Below, in pieces: positions 9,019-19,638 of a stretch of 64,000 bases of DNA. The notes beneath the pieces were generated by a model. That model ran no database searches. It had not been told where the DNA came from and saw nothing but the letters and a program-made list of their open reading frames with translations. The position numbers and the translations under genes were made by a program. Each line of letters opens with the position of its first letter. The first letter of the stretch is position 1. The stretch comes from Chloranthus sessilifolius (lineage: Eukaryota; Streptophyta; Magnoliopsida; Chloranthales; Chloranthaceae). The DNA is taken from NCBI GenBank assembly GCA_021018995.1, contig CM037587.1, positions 88,595,251-88,659,250 of the forward strand, in the 5' to 3' direction.

Positions 9019-11753
9019 ATGGCCACGAGTTTAAAATTTGTAGATACCCTTACTGCGATGCTGAACCCATCCGTCAGTGGCAGCCCTGTGGCCACTAGAA
9101 AGTCGGCTAGGATTGCAGAGGCCTCCACATTGGGGACCTCTGAGGCTCCCTCACCTGCTGTTGAGCCCTCCATTCTAAAAGAAAAGAAGAAATTTACTCT
9201 AAAGAAGAGGGCCAGAGAGCAACAACCTTTTAACAGCCCTAATAAATCAAAGAAGAAATAGAAAAAGGGCAAAACTGTGGCCCTTGAGATCCCTGAGGTT
9301 GAGGAAGAAGAGACTACTAAACACCTCGTGGTCCCTTCTGAATTTGTGAAAGCAATTCAGCTGGAGGCCGAAACCATTTTCGATAAAGCCTATTTTGAGG
9401 AGCTACCTGAGACTTTTGCCTCCATTGAATATCTGGCGAAGGCATCACTACTGGCCCTGTTGAGACCCTCAATGCAACTGGTTTTCCCAAGGTTGATAAG
9501 ATTATTTTATCAGAATATGAAGTTAAAAATTGGTGATGATGGTAACCCAGCACTGCTGGTTTTAATTGATGATTTTGAGATGCTATTCAACAATGCAGAC
9601 ATTGCAAGGATACTAGGGATACTAGCTAGGTATAACCCTGAGTGGGGCTTGGGTCCTCCTTTGACAGCCACCATTACTGAGATAGCCAAAGAGTTAATTG
9701 GAGGGATCACTGCCTCAGGTGACTCAATCAGAAAGAGGGATCTGCACCTCAACCTCAGGCTAATGGATGTTGTGTTGTAGAAAAATATATATGGCTCTAG
9801 GTATGAGCAGGAGAGGAGGAACCCTATAGTTGATGCCCTGTTATCATTTCACAGAAACCACTACTTGGATGCTGTCAAGTTAGTTTTTGAAGGGATTAGA
9901 GATTTATGTGAGAAGGTAAAGATAATGAAGAAACCTCATGCCCTTCCCTACTGCAGATTGATTACTGCATTACTGAAGTGGGGGGAGTACCCATTTAAAA
10001 GGGAGGAGGAGACTATGGCACTGAACCCCAAACAGAGTGGAAAGAAGCAATGGGGAATCAGTGGCACCATGATGGAAAAGAAGAAGAAGAGGAGGGAGGA
10101 GTTACTAAGAGATGCAACCCCCACCATTCAAGAAGTAGTTGCTACTGCTGATATTACTATAACCTTTCCCTCACTTGTGCCAGCCAGCACCACACTCACC
10201 CCCTCATCCATTACCTTTACCTCCATGCCAGCTCCACCTTCCACCCAGACATCACAGCCCATCACAAGTCCACTACCCCTACCTGACCCTATACCACCAA
10301 CCACCATAGCCACAGCCACCCTACCTAGGTCTATCCCCCTACCTATTTTTCTAACCCACCCTAGTCCACCTGTCAAGATCTCATACCAAAAGAAAAGGAA
10401 AACTTCCAAATCCCCTACTGCACCCCAACCCACCTATATAACCCAAATAATTCCAATCCCTGAAACCACAACCATTTCAGACCTCATACCCACACCTTAT
10501 GAACCTGAAGCCCATACCTTCGAAGTCCCACATTATTCCATTGAGACTTCCCCACCTTTTATACCCATTACTAGTGAGCCTGTAGACCAATCCATTCCCT
10601 TCTCCCATGATCATGAGCCATTTACAGGAGAGGAATTTTCCACTATGATTTCTACTATCCTAGGAGACATCAACCTTGAGTATACACCTCTCCCAGACTC
10701 ACCTCACCCTCCACACTTTACCCCTCCACATCGGACACCACCACAGGCCACTACCTTCACTCATAGACCCGCATCTCCCTTCCAACTAGTTTCACCTATC
10801 CAACCCACACCCAATACCATACCTGACCTCTTACCGCAAATCCTACACCTCCTACTCTCCCTACAGTCCCAAATGCTGACTAACACCCAAAACCAGGCCT
10901 CCATTGAGGCATACATGCAATCCCTAACCTCCACTCTCCAAAACCAGGCCTTTCTAGAAACCTGCCTTCAAGCCATTCAATCCACTTTGGCTACCTTACC
11001 CCAATCCTTACCCTTAGTAGCCGCAATTCCCCCTCCTACTTACACTGAAGCCTCCACATTAACTGACCCAAATATTCCCCCTGTTGTAGCCACCTCCGAT
11101 GCTGCAACAGATTTGGATGACCTAATACCCACATCTTCTAAGTCAATCCAAACAGAACCTGATCAGGAACCCCAACCTCAGCTTCAATCTGCAATTCCCC
11201 AACCCACTCCTTTTTCATTCCTGGCTGGCCCTTCTTCAAGTGAATATCAGCCCTTGATTCCTGCCTTTTCTTTTTCCATCCCCCCTATTCCACCCTCCTT
11301 CAGGCAATGAAATCCAATCCTTACATTAAAAAGGATGTCATTCGAGGGATGACTGCTATCAGAACATCAATCAGGATACCATATGAAGAAAAGATCCATC
11401 TCCTAAAATTAGATTTCGAGATGCAGCTCAGGGACATCGCAAAAGGGTCAAAACAAATGTTGCATTTATATAAAGCCCAAGAAAGGATAGCTGCCCAAAA
11501 GAAGCTGAATGTAGAATAGGAGAAAATGGCTGCTACAACAGAAAAACTGAGAGCTGATAGATTAGAGAAGAGGTTGACTGCTTCAAAGGAGAACAGGGAG
11601 CTCCTTATCTCCCGAGCTGAATTGGCAGAACAAAAAGTTGCAATTCTGGAAAGACAATTAGCTCAAGCGACTGAGAGAATACCTCCACCTGCTGTTGGGG
11701 AGTCTGAAAAAGGGAAAGGAGTCAAAATTAAAGATGAACCAGCAGATATTTAG
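9019..11753 (+). pseudogene. Athila-A extra ORF (aORF): 'putative plant transposon protein'-like, Pro-rich linker, coiled coil
   Basis: A non-gag, non-pol frame. One frame runs 9019-11310, broken only by TAG at 9259 and 9778. A second frame (11307-11753, one TAG at 11517) begins at an ATGA overlap and probably continues the same protein after a frameshift. Order: basic N-terminus with RKSARIAEA and Lys-rich tracts (nuclear-localisation-like), a conserved domain with FPRLIRLFYQNM and YEQERRNPIVDALL, a roughly 380-residue Pro/Thr/Ser linker, and a heptad-rich C-terminus (about 11400-11700). Motifs in the conserved domain recur in the Tekay-E extra ORF (YPRLVRLYYQNM; HEQERRGPLLQAL). I place it from memory with the plant-transposon protein family; its function is unknown. 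A chromatin or DNA-binding role is inference. Confidence 0.78.
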
Positions 11754-12019
11754 CCATAGACTCAGATGGTTAATAAGTTTTGCACATGTATTTAGTAGGA
11801 AATAGTCTACTTCCACCTACTTTGTACATACTTTAGCTGTATAATAACATTGCTCGTTGTTTTGTTTTGTTTTGTTTCCAATCTATCTTGCTTTACATCT
11901 ATGTGTTTATTTTTATCTTATTTGTTATGTGTTTTTCCTTCTCGATGTTTATGCTCTGTTAATGTCTATGTCTTGAGCCTGCTGCATATCCACCTTTGAA
12001 TCAGTGAGGACACTGCTCC

Positions 12020-12068
12020 TCATAGGTTTGGGGGTGTGGCAGGCTCTACCACACCCCCAAACCTATGA
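12020..12068. repeat. Perfect 20-bp hairpin built on a polypurine-tract-like sequence
   Basis: Arms 12020-12039 and 12049-12068 are exact reverse complements, with a 9-base loop. The left arm contains AGGTTTGGGGGTG, identical to the polypurine tract at the 3' LTR (15500-15512). It lies about 270 bases after the extra ORF. The right arm looks like an inverted duplicate of the left. Confidence 0.9.
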
Positions 12069-12507
12069 AGCAGTTAACTTTAGTGCAGTAGTGTTGGTTT
12101 AATTGGGATGAATAAAATCAATTCCCACCTAACTTTGTAGAATGAGAAAATTTGTGGAAAATTAAAAGATTTTGCAGACATGTTGAAACTAAAAATTGCA
12201 AACCATGAAGCTAACATCAGAAAAAAAATTCAGTTAGTACTTAGTGAACCTAAGAGGAGAGAAAAGGTAAAAATACACCCCATGGGTTAATTTGAGAACT
12301 ATACCTGGTGAGATTTGGGCCCATCATTTTCTTTTGAAGAGTGTTTTTGGCATTATTTTTGCTCTGAGGACTGATTGAGTCAAGACCTTTTCATCCAAAT
12401 TAAAACTAATTAACAGCACTCATGACACTAAGGAAATGATCCAAGGACTTCATTTGGACAGTATGAGCCTGAAAATCCAACCTTTTAAAACTGCCCTTTT
12501 GCATACA
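12069..12507 (+). other. Non-coding Athila-A sequence before LTR-B
   Basis: AT-rich, without an open frame or repeat I can support. It ends at the LTR-B target site CCCGT (12508-12512). Confidence 0.4.
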
Positions 12508-12774
12508 CCCGTTGTTGAGAACTAGAAAATACCATGTTCCACCCTTTAACCTGGGCCTTGATAGACCCTTGAGAGAACTAAATAAGTGTTTTAAGTGCTT
12601 GTGTTACAGCTAACAATAAAGACAGGCTTAACCATGAAAGCAGCCTAAAAGTGTCAAAAAGATGATAATCCATGTTGATCCAAAGGAAGAAAGAGAAGGG
12701 ACAACCTCATGAGCTGTCAAAATACCAAAACTGAAGAAGACAAAGGCCTGGTTGTAACCTGGAAAGTGTAGAGC

Positions 12775-13020
12775 TATTCGAATAGAAGAATGCATTACAG
12801 AGTGCTTTTCGAAAAGAATCTGAACATTTTGAAAAGAACCTGAACTTTGCGAAAAGAACTAAAAGCTCCAGGTTTAGTTTTCGAAGAGCACCTTAACTCT
12901 TCGACAGGATTTCTGACCTATTCGAAAAGAAGAGAACTCCTTGTGAACAGAACCTGAACTTTACGAAAAGAGCTTCAGAAGTCACAGTACCTTGCGAAAA
13001 GTTTCCCAAACTATGCGAAA
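12775..13020 (+). repeat. Word array in LTR-B: TTCGAA/GCGAAAAGAAC-type
   Basis: About ten copies of a word such as ATTCGAAT, TTTTCGAAAAG, TTGCGAAAAG and TTCGAAGAG, built on the palindrome TTCGAA. The array occupies the position held by the TCGCGA array in the related Athila-A LTR and precedes a TATA box at 13379. Confidence 0.8.
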
Positions 13021-13378
13021 TGATATTCTGGAGATTCCTAGCATCTGCAAGGGTAATTCAATAATCTTTTGCACGCGCCCCAATGCATTTAAAAACGCAG
13101 GGGCATTTCAGAAGATTCTGAGCACGAACCAAAGGCATATTCCACCCCATGTGAGCACCCGAAGATGAAATCAATTGGCGGGAACTTCTAGAAGTTCTAA
13201 CAGATTTTCGAATTACATAACAGAATTGATGCCTCTGTCATCTGATTGGCTGAAACAAATCAAGCAATTCTGATTGGCCAAAATATATCTTGATCCTCGT
13301 GCTCGACTACCATTGGTTGATACAGATCTAAGCACTGCTGATTGGTCGATACACATCTGAGCTAGACCTGGGGGAAAC

Positions 13379-13386
13379 TATAAATA
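13379..13386 (+). promoter_or_regulatory. TATA box of LTR-B
   Basis: TATAAATA about 360 bases after the word array, in the position equivalent to the Athila-A TATA box. Confidence 0.6.
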
Positions 13387-14370
13387 AATGAACCATTTGC
13401 CCAATTTGGGCATCCAGATTTTGAGTTTCATTTATGTTGCTCCATTTCCAATTCAGATAGCTTGTCTGAAACTCTTGTAATAGCCTAACTTTTACTTGCA
13501 ATTGAGAGCTGTGAGATACTTTTGTAATTCAAAAGAGAATTGTATTCAAGACTACAAATCCGAGAGCTGTTTAAGCTATGCTCTGTAATTGTAATGGTGA
13601 ATTTGAAAAGGTTGTTGTGAACCGTACGTTCTCAATTGGATTCGTGTTGAGGGTTCCCTGTGATCTCCTTATTGCACTAGACTCCTTTAGATTTACTGTT
13701 TTTCAAGCAATTTCCCTTGATTCATTATCCCTGTGGGAATTAGTGTTTGTAACCTAATCTTTCACAGCATTTGTAGTGGTATTTCTTGTTCTGAATTGAG
13801 GGTTTAGATTAAAGACTATTGGATGGTCTGTGGCCATTGAAGTGGACATACCATAGCCATAAGTTTAACTCTAATCCTTGAGTTGGATTACTTCCTCTTG
13901 CATCTGTGCTTGTAGATCATCTCTCATTTGATCTACATTTATTCTCATTTTGTTTCAAGAACCAAATCAAAGTTAGATATTATTTCTCCATTCTTATTAA
14001 TTTACATCAAAATCTCCCCAACTCAGATCTGGATCACTTAGTTTAATCTTTACTTTTATCATTTAGTTAATGTGACAAATTCAACCTCCCATCTTATGTG
14101 CTTTGTAGATAAGATCAAAGGCCAGATCTGATAGCTCAGATCTAGAGGTTTATCTTATATTTTAAATAAATTCTCTGTGGACGATCTTTTACTCACTTAC
14201 ATTTAAAACTTGCTACAATTGACCCTGATCTTGCAGGCTAATTTACTTCTCTCTGTGTTGATATTTCTTTATTCTTTTTAGTTTTTCAAATTCAGTATAA
14301 TTCATCATTTGCAAATCGGTTTTCAAAATATAAATAAATCATGCACACGTAGAAATTCAACAACACCCGT

Positions 14371-15499
14371 TGAGCCTTAAAAATCCTACTTTTCTTTGAC
14401 AAACACTGGAGTACTTGCACCTTAACCTCTTGACCTGATTCAACTATACCCTCACTCTGAGAATTCAGAAGGTAAAGGAGAAGGAGTTGAAGATAGTGAG
14501 AGTGGTCCAACATTTGGTGGAAGGAGAAGAAAAGCAGCATATGAGCAACAGTGTATCAGTGGTTTTTGTGTGGCAGTTCATCATAAAATATATATATATA
14601 TAATAAATAAATAAAAGAGAAAAAGAAAGAGAAGTCTAGAGAAGGACATCATCTGAAAATTGAAAAGAAGAGGAGAAGCTGGCGACTTTGATTCTGAAAT
14701 ATATCAAGTAAGATGAAGTTGTGCTGAAATGAAGGTAGTGAAGTCATTAATCACTCCTTCCCTTACTGATTTCTCAATTTTGAATCCTTTTTACCCCTTC
14801 ATTCTTTATATCCCTCACCCATAAGCCACATTACAACCCATTCAAAAAGACCTTGTAGATCCAAAGTGAAATGAGCTGTCATGTGGAGATGAGGAGTTGT
14901 CTAATCTATGGTGAAAAGTCATGAGGATGTCAGAAATCAGAAGCTTTGCCTATGGTCATGCTTGCAGGCCCATTTGGGGTCTGTAACTGCTCTTGAGCTA
15001 ATGAGAATGTAAATACCCTTTTGATTTTCATGATTAAGAGTGCCCTGGTGAGAATTGGGTCTGAATTTTAACTTCTTTGGAGTTGTATCCAACCTGATTT
15101 TTGAATTTAAGGCAAGCTCTGTACTGATTATATGCACATTGTATCCCTGATGTGAACTAATTGGTGGTGATGCACATGCATGTTGATTTTTGAGTTTTAA
15201 ATGGCTGCATTACTGCTGTAATTTACTCTGATTTTAAAAGGATAGGTGTGGACTGAGACTTTATTCATTGAAATTTGCTTTGTTATTGACTGCACTACTT
15301 TTAACTATTTTAATGGTGAAGTTTGTGGGTAGCTTCACTGAAAAACCCTCAGTAGACTTCACTCCTCCGCTAGGGATCACCTAGGGGTTTAGAAGGCTTC
15401 GTACATATGTTAAATATATTTGTGCTCCCTACGAAAGTGGCATTAAAATTTTTAGAACAGTTGTTTAAGTTTTCCTTTGCTCAGGGACTAGCAAAGATT
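14371..15499 (+). other. Non-coding 3' part of Athila-A
   Basis: AT-rich sequence with an AT microsatellite and a run of ATAA repeats (about 14588-14615). No coding or repeat signature beyond that. Short open frames here do not resemble any element protein. Confidence 0.4.
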
Positions 15500-15512
15500 A
15501 GGTTTGGGGGTG
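15500..15512 (+). other. Polypurine tract of Athila-A
   Basis: AGGTTTGGGGGTG directly precedes the 3' LTR start TGTTATTCAC at 15513. This is the expected priming site for plus-strand synthesis. Exact copies occur at 12024-12036 and 27788-27800. Confidence 0.8.
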
Positions 15513-18192
15513 TGTTATTCACAAAAAAGTACCACTTTTCACCTCTTAACCTAGCCTTTGATAGACCTTGAAGCAGTCTAATAATCATTTGTTAAGTGTG
15601 TTTTATAGTTAGCAATAATCTGTGCAGCTTAACACAAAATCCATCCATATTGGCCCAAAGAAGAGGAAGAAGATATGTAAAGATGATAGCTGAACGAAAG
15701 CCTAATGGAACACCTTGTTAGTGCTCACCATAGTGACCAAGTGCTGATCATCATTGACCAAATGCCTAACAGATGAATGAAGTTGGCTGAGAGTGGAGAA
15801 ACTGCAAAAGCAGTAAGTGCAATGTAGCAGAGCATAAAAAGATAGATCTCGCAGAGTTGAGAAGCTCCCTCACGAAGCTGAGGATGCAATGAAAGATGCC
15901 CTCGCACAAATAGGACGCGTAGTTAAGAGGAGAGCTATGACGACATCGAAAAGATCTCATAGATTAAAATCCTCAGAATTTGTGGTCGCGAAGCTCTCGC
16001 GGAGATCAAGCCTTAAAGTAGCCGCGCGAAGAACATAGCAAGTCCTTGTGTGAACTGGACTAAAATTCACCTCGTGGAGTTCGTGCGTGGCCGTGGAAAA
16101 GAGAGACGCCCAGAATTCTCCTCGCGCATATCTCATGCACTCTGAAGCCTTACCAATTACTACGCGAGTGCAGCACCATAACTGCGTGAGTACCTAGTGA
16201 GAGAGAGAGCTCCTGAAGCTCTACTATGCGAGAAGAATAGGCACTCCAGATCATCTCTGTAACAAAATTATAGCGCAAAGGAACTGTGAGATTAACTGAA
16301 AATTCACTACGCGAGTGAGCACTTCCCACCAACCAAAAGCTACTCCGTGAAGGCCCTGCAACTACGCAAATAAGTAAATGCATATGCCAGCCCTGCGAAG
16401 CACGGACTCCCCACTTCTCAGGTTTAACTCAAGGACCTTTTAGGAATTTCTCAAGGCTAGGACACACATTTCGAGGCATAGATTTTGAGGCGCATGACTC
16501 AAGACATTCAAGGGACGTAACAGTGCCACGTTTGCTGGAAAAATTAGGGTTAATCCCTTCAGAGCCAAGGCCATATGGGCAGAGTATATAAGCTACACTT
16601 AGAGTCTAGTTTTATCATCAACCCTTCTTTTCATCCTCTGTCGGCTGCGAGCTCCAGCAGGCTAGGGTTAGGGTTTGATCACCTCTTTTTCATTTTTTCT
16701 TCTCTCTTAGCCCAGCACTTGCTGGCTAATCCCCCTGTAAGCAGCAAGGTTTAGTTTTATTTCTATTTGTAATAGGTTTTATATACATTGGGATTGTGGA
16801 TGAGCAGTTGTGTACAGGCTGCAGCCTAGAGGCAGTTCATTATATGTTTTGTGTTTATCAATGGATTGTTGTTTTAATGCCTAATCGAATCTAAAGATCT
16901 TATGATTTCTTTAGACATCTATGAGATCCATATATTTGGGACTAGCCCATTCAGTTTTTAGTAGAACTTTTATTTACCATCAGATTTCCCTTAGTTTAAT
17001 AGCCCCATGAAAAGCAATGTTGGATCTATAGTGAAATCTAGGGAGCTCGGAGGCCTGTGGACCATAGTGGTTGCAGCAGTTTTCATGTTCTTTCTCAGGC
17101 CTCTGTTGTATGGATAGACCAATGGGATACCCTGTGACCATTCGAGTGGACAGAGTATAGCCCTAAGGCTATATCCATTCACATGTCTGAGAATGATTCT
17201 TCTCCCCTGCACATGAGCTTCTAGAGCCTTGTGAGGAGGTATGTACAAGAACAGGCTCCCCTCTATTTTACCTAGCCAACATCAGATGTTAGATCTGATC
17301 TCTCTGTAGTAATTACAACTTATGGCTGAGTCATTACAGACCATTTGTAGTAATACCCAGTTGAATCTAAAACCCTATTCAACCCGTTGCATGGTCCTTT
17401 TTATAGGCACTAGTGAGCCGTTGGCCTTAGCAAAGTACTTACGATCTTATGGGTTGGAATACCTATAGATGTCAGCCAGATCTATGCGTAGATCTGGGGA
17501 GCTTGTAGCACTGGCATTACATAGTACTGTAATAGCATTCATGGCTTGATCTAGTCCAGTGGCTGGGAAAATGATCAGTCCACTCCTCTGGACTAGATGG
17601 GCAACTTCTGGTTTAACTAATGGGATTTGACACTCTATAGGATAGGCTGTGACCATTTGTGTAGACAGCCTCTAGCCTTAAGAGCACCCCAAATGGCATG
17701 GGTTAAACTAGATATTTCTACCTTGTTGAGGCTTTTAATAGCGTCTCAGCAAGGAGCACTACAGAGAGAGACTAAATCTGAGTTACATTACTGTTTTAAC
17801 TCTGAACTTAACCTGCGTACTTCTCACCAATTTTTATATTCTACTTTGGTACACACCATCACCATCTAATTCTTAACCCTTTCTTTAGGATAAGGCTACA
17901 TTTTATTTCTCTATTTTTAGGATTAATTTAGTGTAGTCGTGACACCCAACTCCCATTCTTTAGGACTGTCAGATCTGTAGCCAGATCTGGAGGCCTACTA
18001 TTATAGCCCATTTTTGGGTTCTTGATCAACTTCTCTGTGGGACAAACTCTTATCAAAACTTTCTACAATAGGCCCTGTATCTTGCAGGTCTAGGAGTACT
18101 CTAGTTGTGCTGAATCCATTCTTTTATTTCATTTTGTTTTTAATTGGTTTCCACCACAGAATAAACCAAGTCACAGCTGGCATCAACCAACA
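15513..18192 (+). repeat. Athila-A 3' LTR
   Basis: A 2680-bp repeat, TGTTATTCAC to CAACCAACA, matching the 5' LTR throughout with scattered substitutions. It contains the same word array (15846-16370) and TATA box (16585-16592). Confidence 0.9.
15846..16370 (+). repeat. Word array in Athila-A 3' LTR
   Basis: Same TCGCGA/GCGCGAG word cluster as 3680-4170, copy for copy. Several copies differ between the LTRs by C-to-T or G-to-A at CG sites (for example CTCGCGAAGC against CTCACGAAGC), as expected from decay of methylated CG. Confidence 0.8.
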
Positions 18193-19101
18193 TTCACCGT
18201 GAATTAGGTTGAACGCGAGAGTTCTTGCACTTACTTAAGCATGTTACCGACATTGAGGTTGAGAAAATGCACTATCACTCATACTTTGAATTTGAATTGT
18301 GAATGTCCATGGTAGAATCAACTGCATATGCTTTAATCATGATTTAACATGTGACTTTTGAGCTTTTGAACTTACCTCTGATTTTTAAACTTCGAGCATG
18401 CATATGAATGTAACTACGAACTCTGAAATTGCTTCGTGACTGTGAATCTTGCACTAAATCTGAAGATGAAATGTGAATTTGAATCTAAATATGATTCCTT
18501 TGCACTTTGAACGTGAATATTGAATACGAGATTAGATTTCCGAATTTGAAACCCTTCAGGGAAGTTGTATAAATTATACATGCATAATACCTACTATGTA
18601 TTAGTGCACATTGGTTTAAGGTTCACATGAACGAATCCCCCACTGACACGGCGGGTTATCCACGACCGACAATGCGGGATATCCGTGCATTTTTTTATGA
18701 ACCAAGATGGTTCTACTTGCTTTCTGTCCGACACGGACATGTCAAAAGGTGTTCATTGAATGATGGTGGTTAGGTGAGGATTCCCACTAACAAATACTTC
18801 GGCTCCTATGGCTATATCTGCTTAGGAGATTATTTAAGTTACATTTAATATCATATCTTAAAAAGAGGAGTTTCACTTCAATTTTCCGATTTTTAAACTG
18901 CATGGTATTGGACCTGATTAAAAGTTCATTTTGAATATTGAATTCTCATACTACAGCTTAATGTGAAATTTCAACTTGAAACATATTTTATACACAATGC
19001 TTCTAAATCTGGCAATTGGATCTATGTTTTCTTAGAATCAAATGTACATTAGCAATGCTATTTTCTCTATTGAGCTTGGACTGTAGCTCATTCCTTTTGA
19101 C

Positions 19102-19223
19102 TATACGTCACAGGTACCGGAGTTGACTTGAGTGTAGACCCTAAGATTGACCCTGAATTGGTAGCAAACCATGATTATAACCCAGAGGAGGACGAGGAGC
19201 TGCCTCCTGATAAATTCTATTAG
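19102..19223 (+). other. Acidic exon-like frame in LTR-J
   Basis: A sequence TTTTGACTATACGTCACAG resembling a splice acceptor is followed by an open frame ending at TAG 19221-19223. It encodes an acidic peptide with VDLSVDP, then DYNPEEDEELP. The Tekay-E LTR has the corresponding block (59780-59877, minus) with GADLVLDP then DYILGDEEDLP in the same frame and ending in a stop. There is no ATG and a TGA lies just before the acceptor-like site, so it could only be translated after splicing. Function unknown. Confidence 0.55.
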
Positions 19224-19638
19224 TGGAGATTTTCTTTTGGAGATTGTGCGGATAGTTCTTTTATTTTGAAAGACTTGGTATAGTTCTTTTTGGGGAAGGA
19301 AACTCTTGTATATATTTACACTTGTTTTGTATAACTATAACTACTATTTTTGTGACGGTCGGTCGTCACCAGTGGTTGTATAGCTTTTGTCTAGGTTTAT
19401 ATGATAGAACGTTCTTTTGGCTTGATGGCCATGTGGATTATTCAATGTTGTGCTGCACTTATTGAGAATTATCGGATACTGACAGCCTGATCTTCTCACT
19501 CACCGAAGTTAGAAAAGATTGAGCTGTCTCAATGCTTGTAAAGCACCAAGGTATCAAATTGACATGGTAAATTAGATTGTGCCCTACGATCTGACGGCAC
19601 AAATTTCTAGGTAAGGAAATCTGGGCTGTCACATAGGA

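Larger units (their letters stand above)
12513..14365 (+). mobile_element. LTR-B: solo LTR of an Athila-like family, inside Athila-A
   Basis: It starts TGTTGAGAAC and ends TTCAACAACA, flanked by a perfect 5-bp duplication CCCGT (12508-12512 and 14366-14370). The beginning (CCACCCTTTAACCTGGGCCTTGATAGACC) and the end (ATCTTGCAGGC) align with the Athila-A LTR, so the families are related. The interior is too diverged for the same family and carries a different word array. No primer site follows it, so it is a solo LTR. Confidence 0.9.
3347..18192 (+). mobile_element. Athila-A: Athila-like element with gag and an extra ORF but no pol
   Basis: Two direct long repeats (3347-5990 and 15513-18192) enclose a primer-binding site, gag, an extra ORF and a polypurine tract. 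Flanking pentamers GTCAC (3342-3346) and TTCAC (18193-18197) are a one-mismatch target duplication. Joining the flanks restores a sequence alignable with the Tekay-E LTR, confirming insertion into LTR-J. No protease, reverse transcriptase, RNase H or integrase is visible between the LTRs, so the element would depend on another element's polymerase. The LTRs differ by a few bases per 60 where I compared them, so insertion is not recent. The internal region also holds solo LTR-B. Confidence 0.88.
1996..19633 (+). mobile_element. LTR-J: Tekay-type solo LTR (about 2.8 kb), split by Athila-A
   Basis: The repeat starts TGTAAAACCCC at 1996 and ends GGCTGTCACA at 19633. It is flanked by a perfect 5-bp duplication TAGGA (1991-1995 and 19634-19638), as expected for a solo LTR left by recombination. 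Removing Athila-A leaves about 2.79 kb, close to the 2.87-kb LTR of Tekay-E. The order of landmarks matches that LTR read on the minus strand: palindromic word array, a CGTGAATTAGG block (which here spans the Athila-A insertion point), an acidic exon-like frame, and a terminal GTAAGGAAATC block before the end. No internal coding sequence of this element is present. An open frame at 2263-2634 falls in the upstream part of this LTR and has no recognisable product. Confidence 0.85.

Noticed and set aside
12024-12036. Possible second 3' LTR start after the internal polypurine tract
   Set aside because: The following sequence (TGGCAGGCTC) does not match any LTR start here; LTR-B starts only at 12513 with a clear target duplication.
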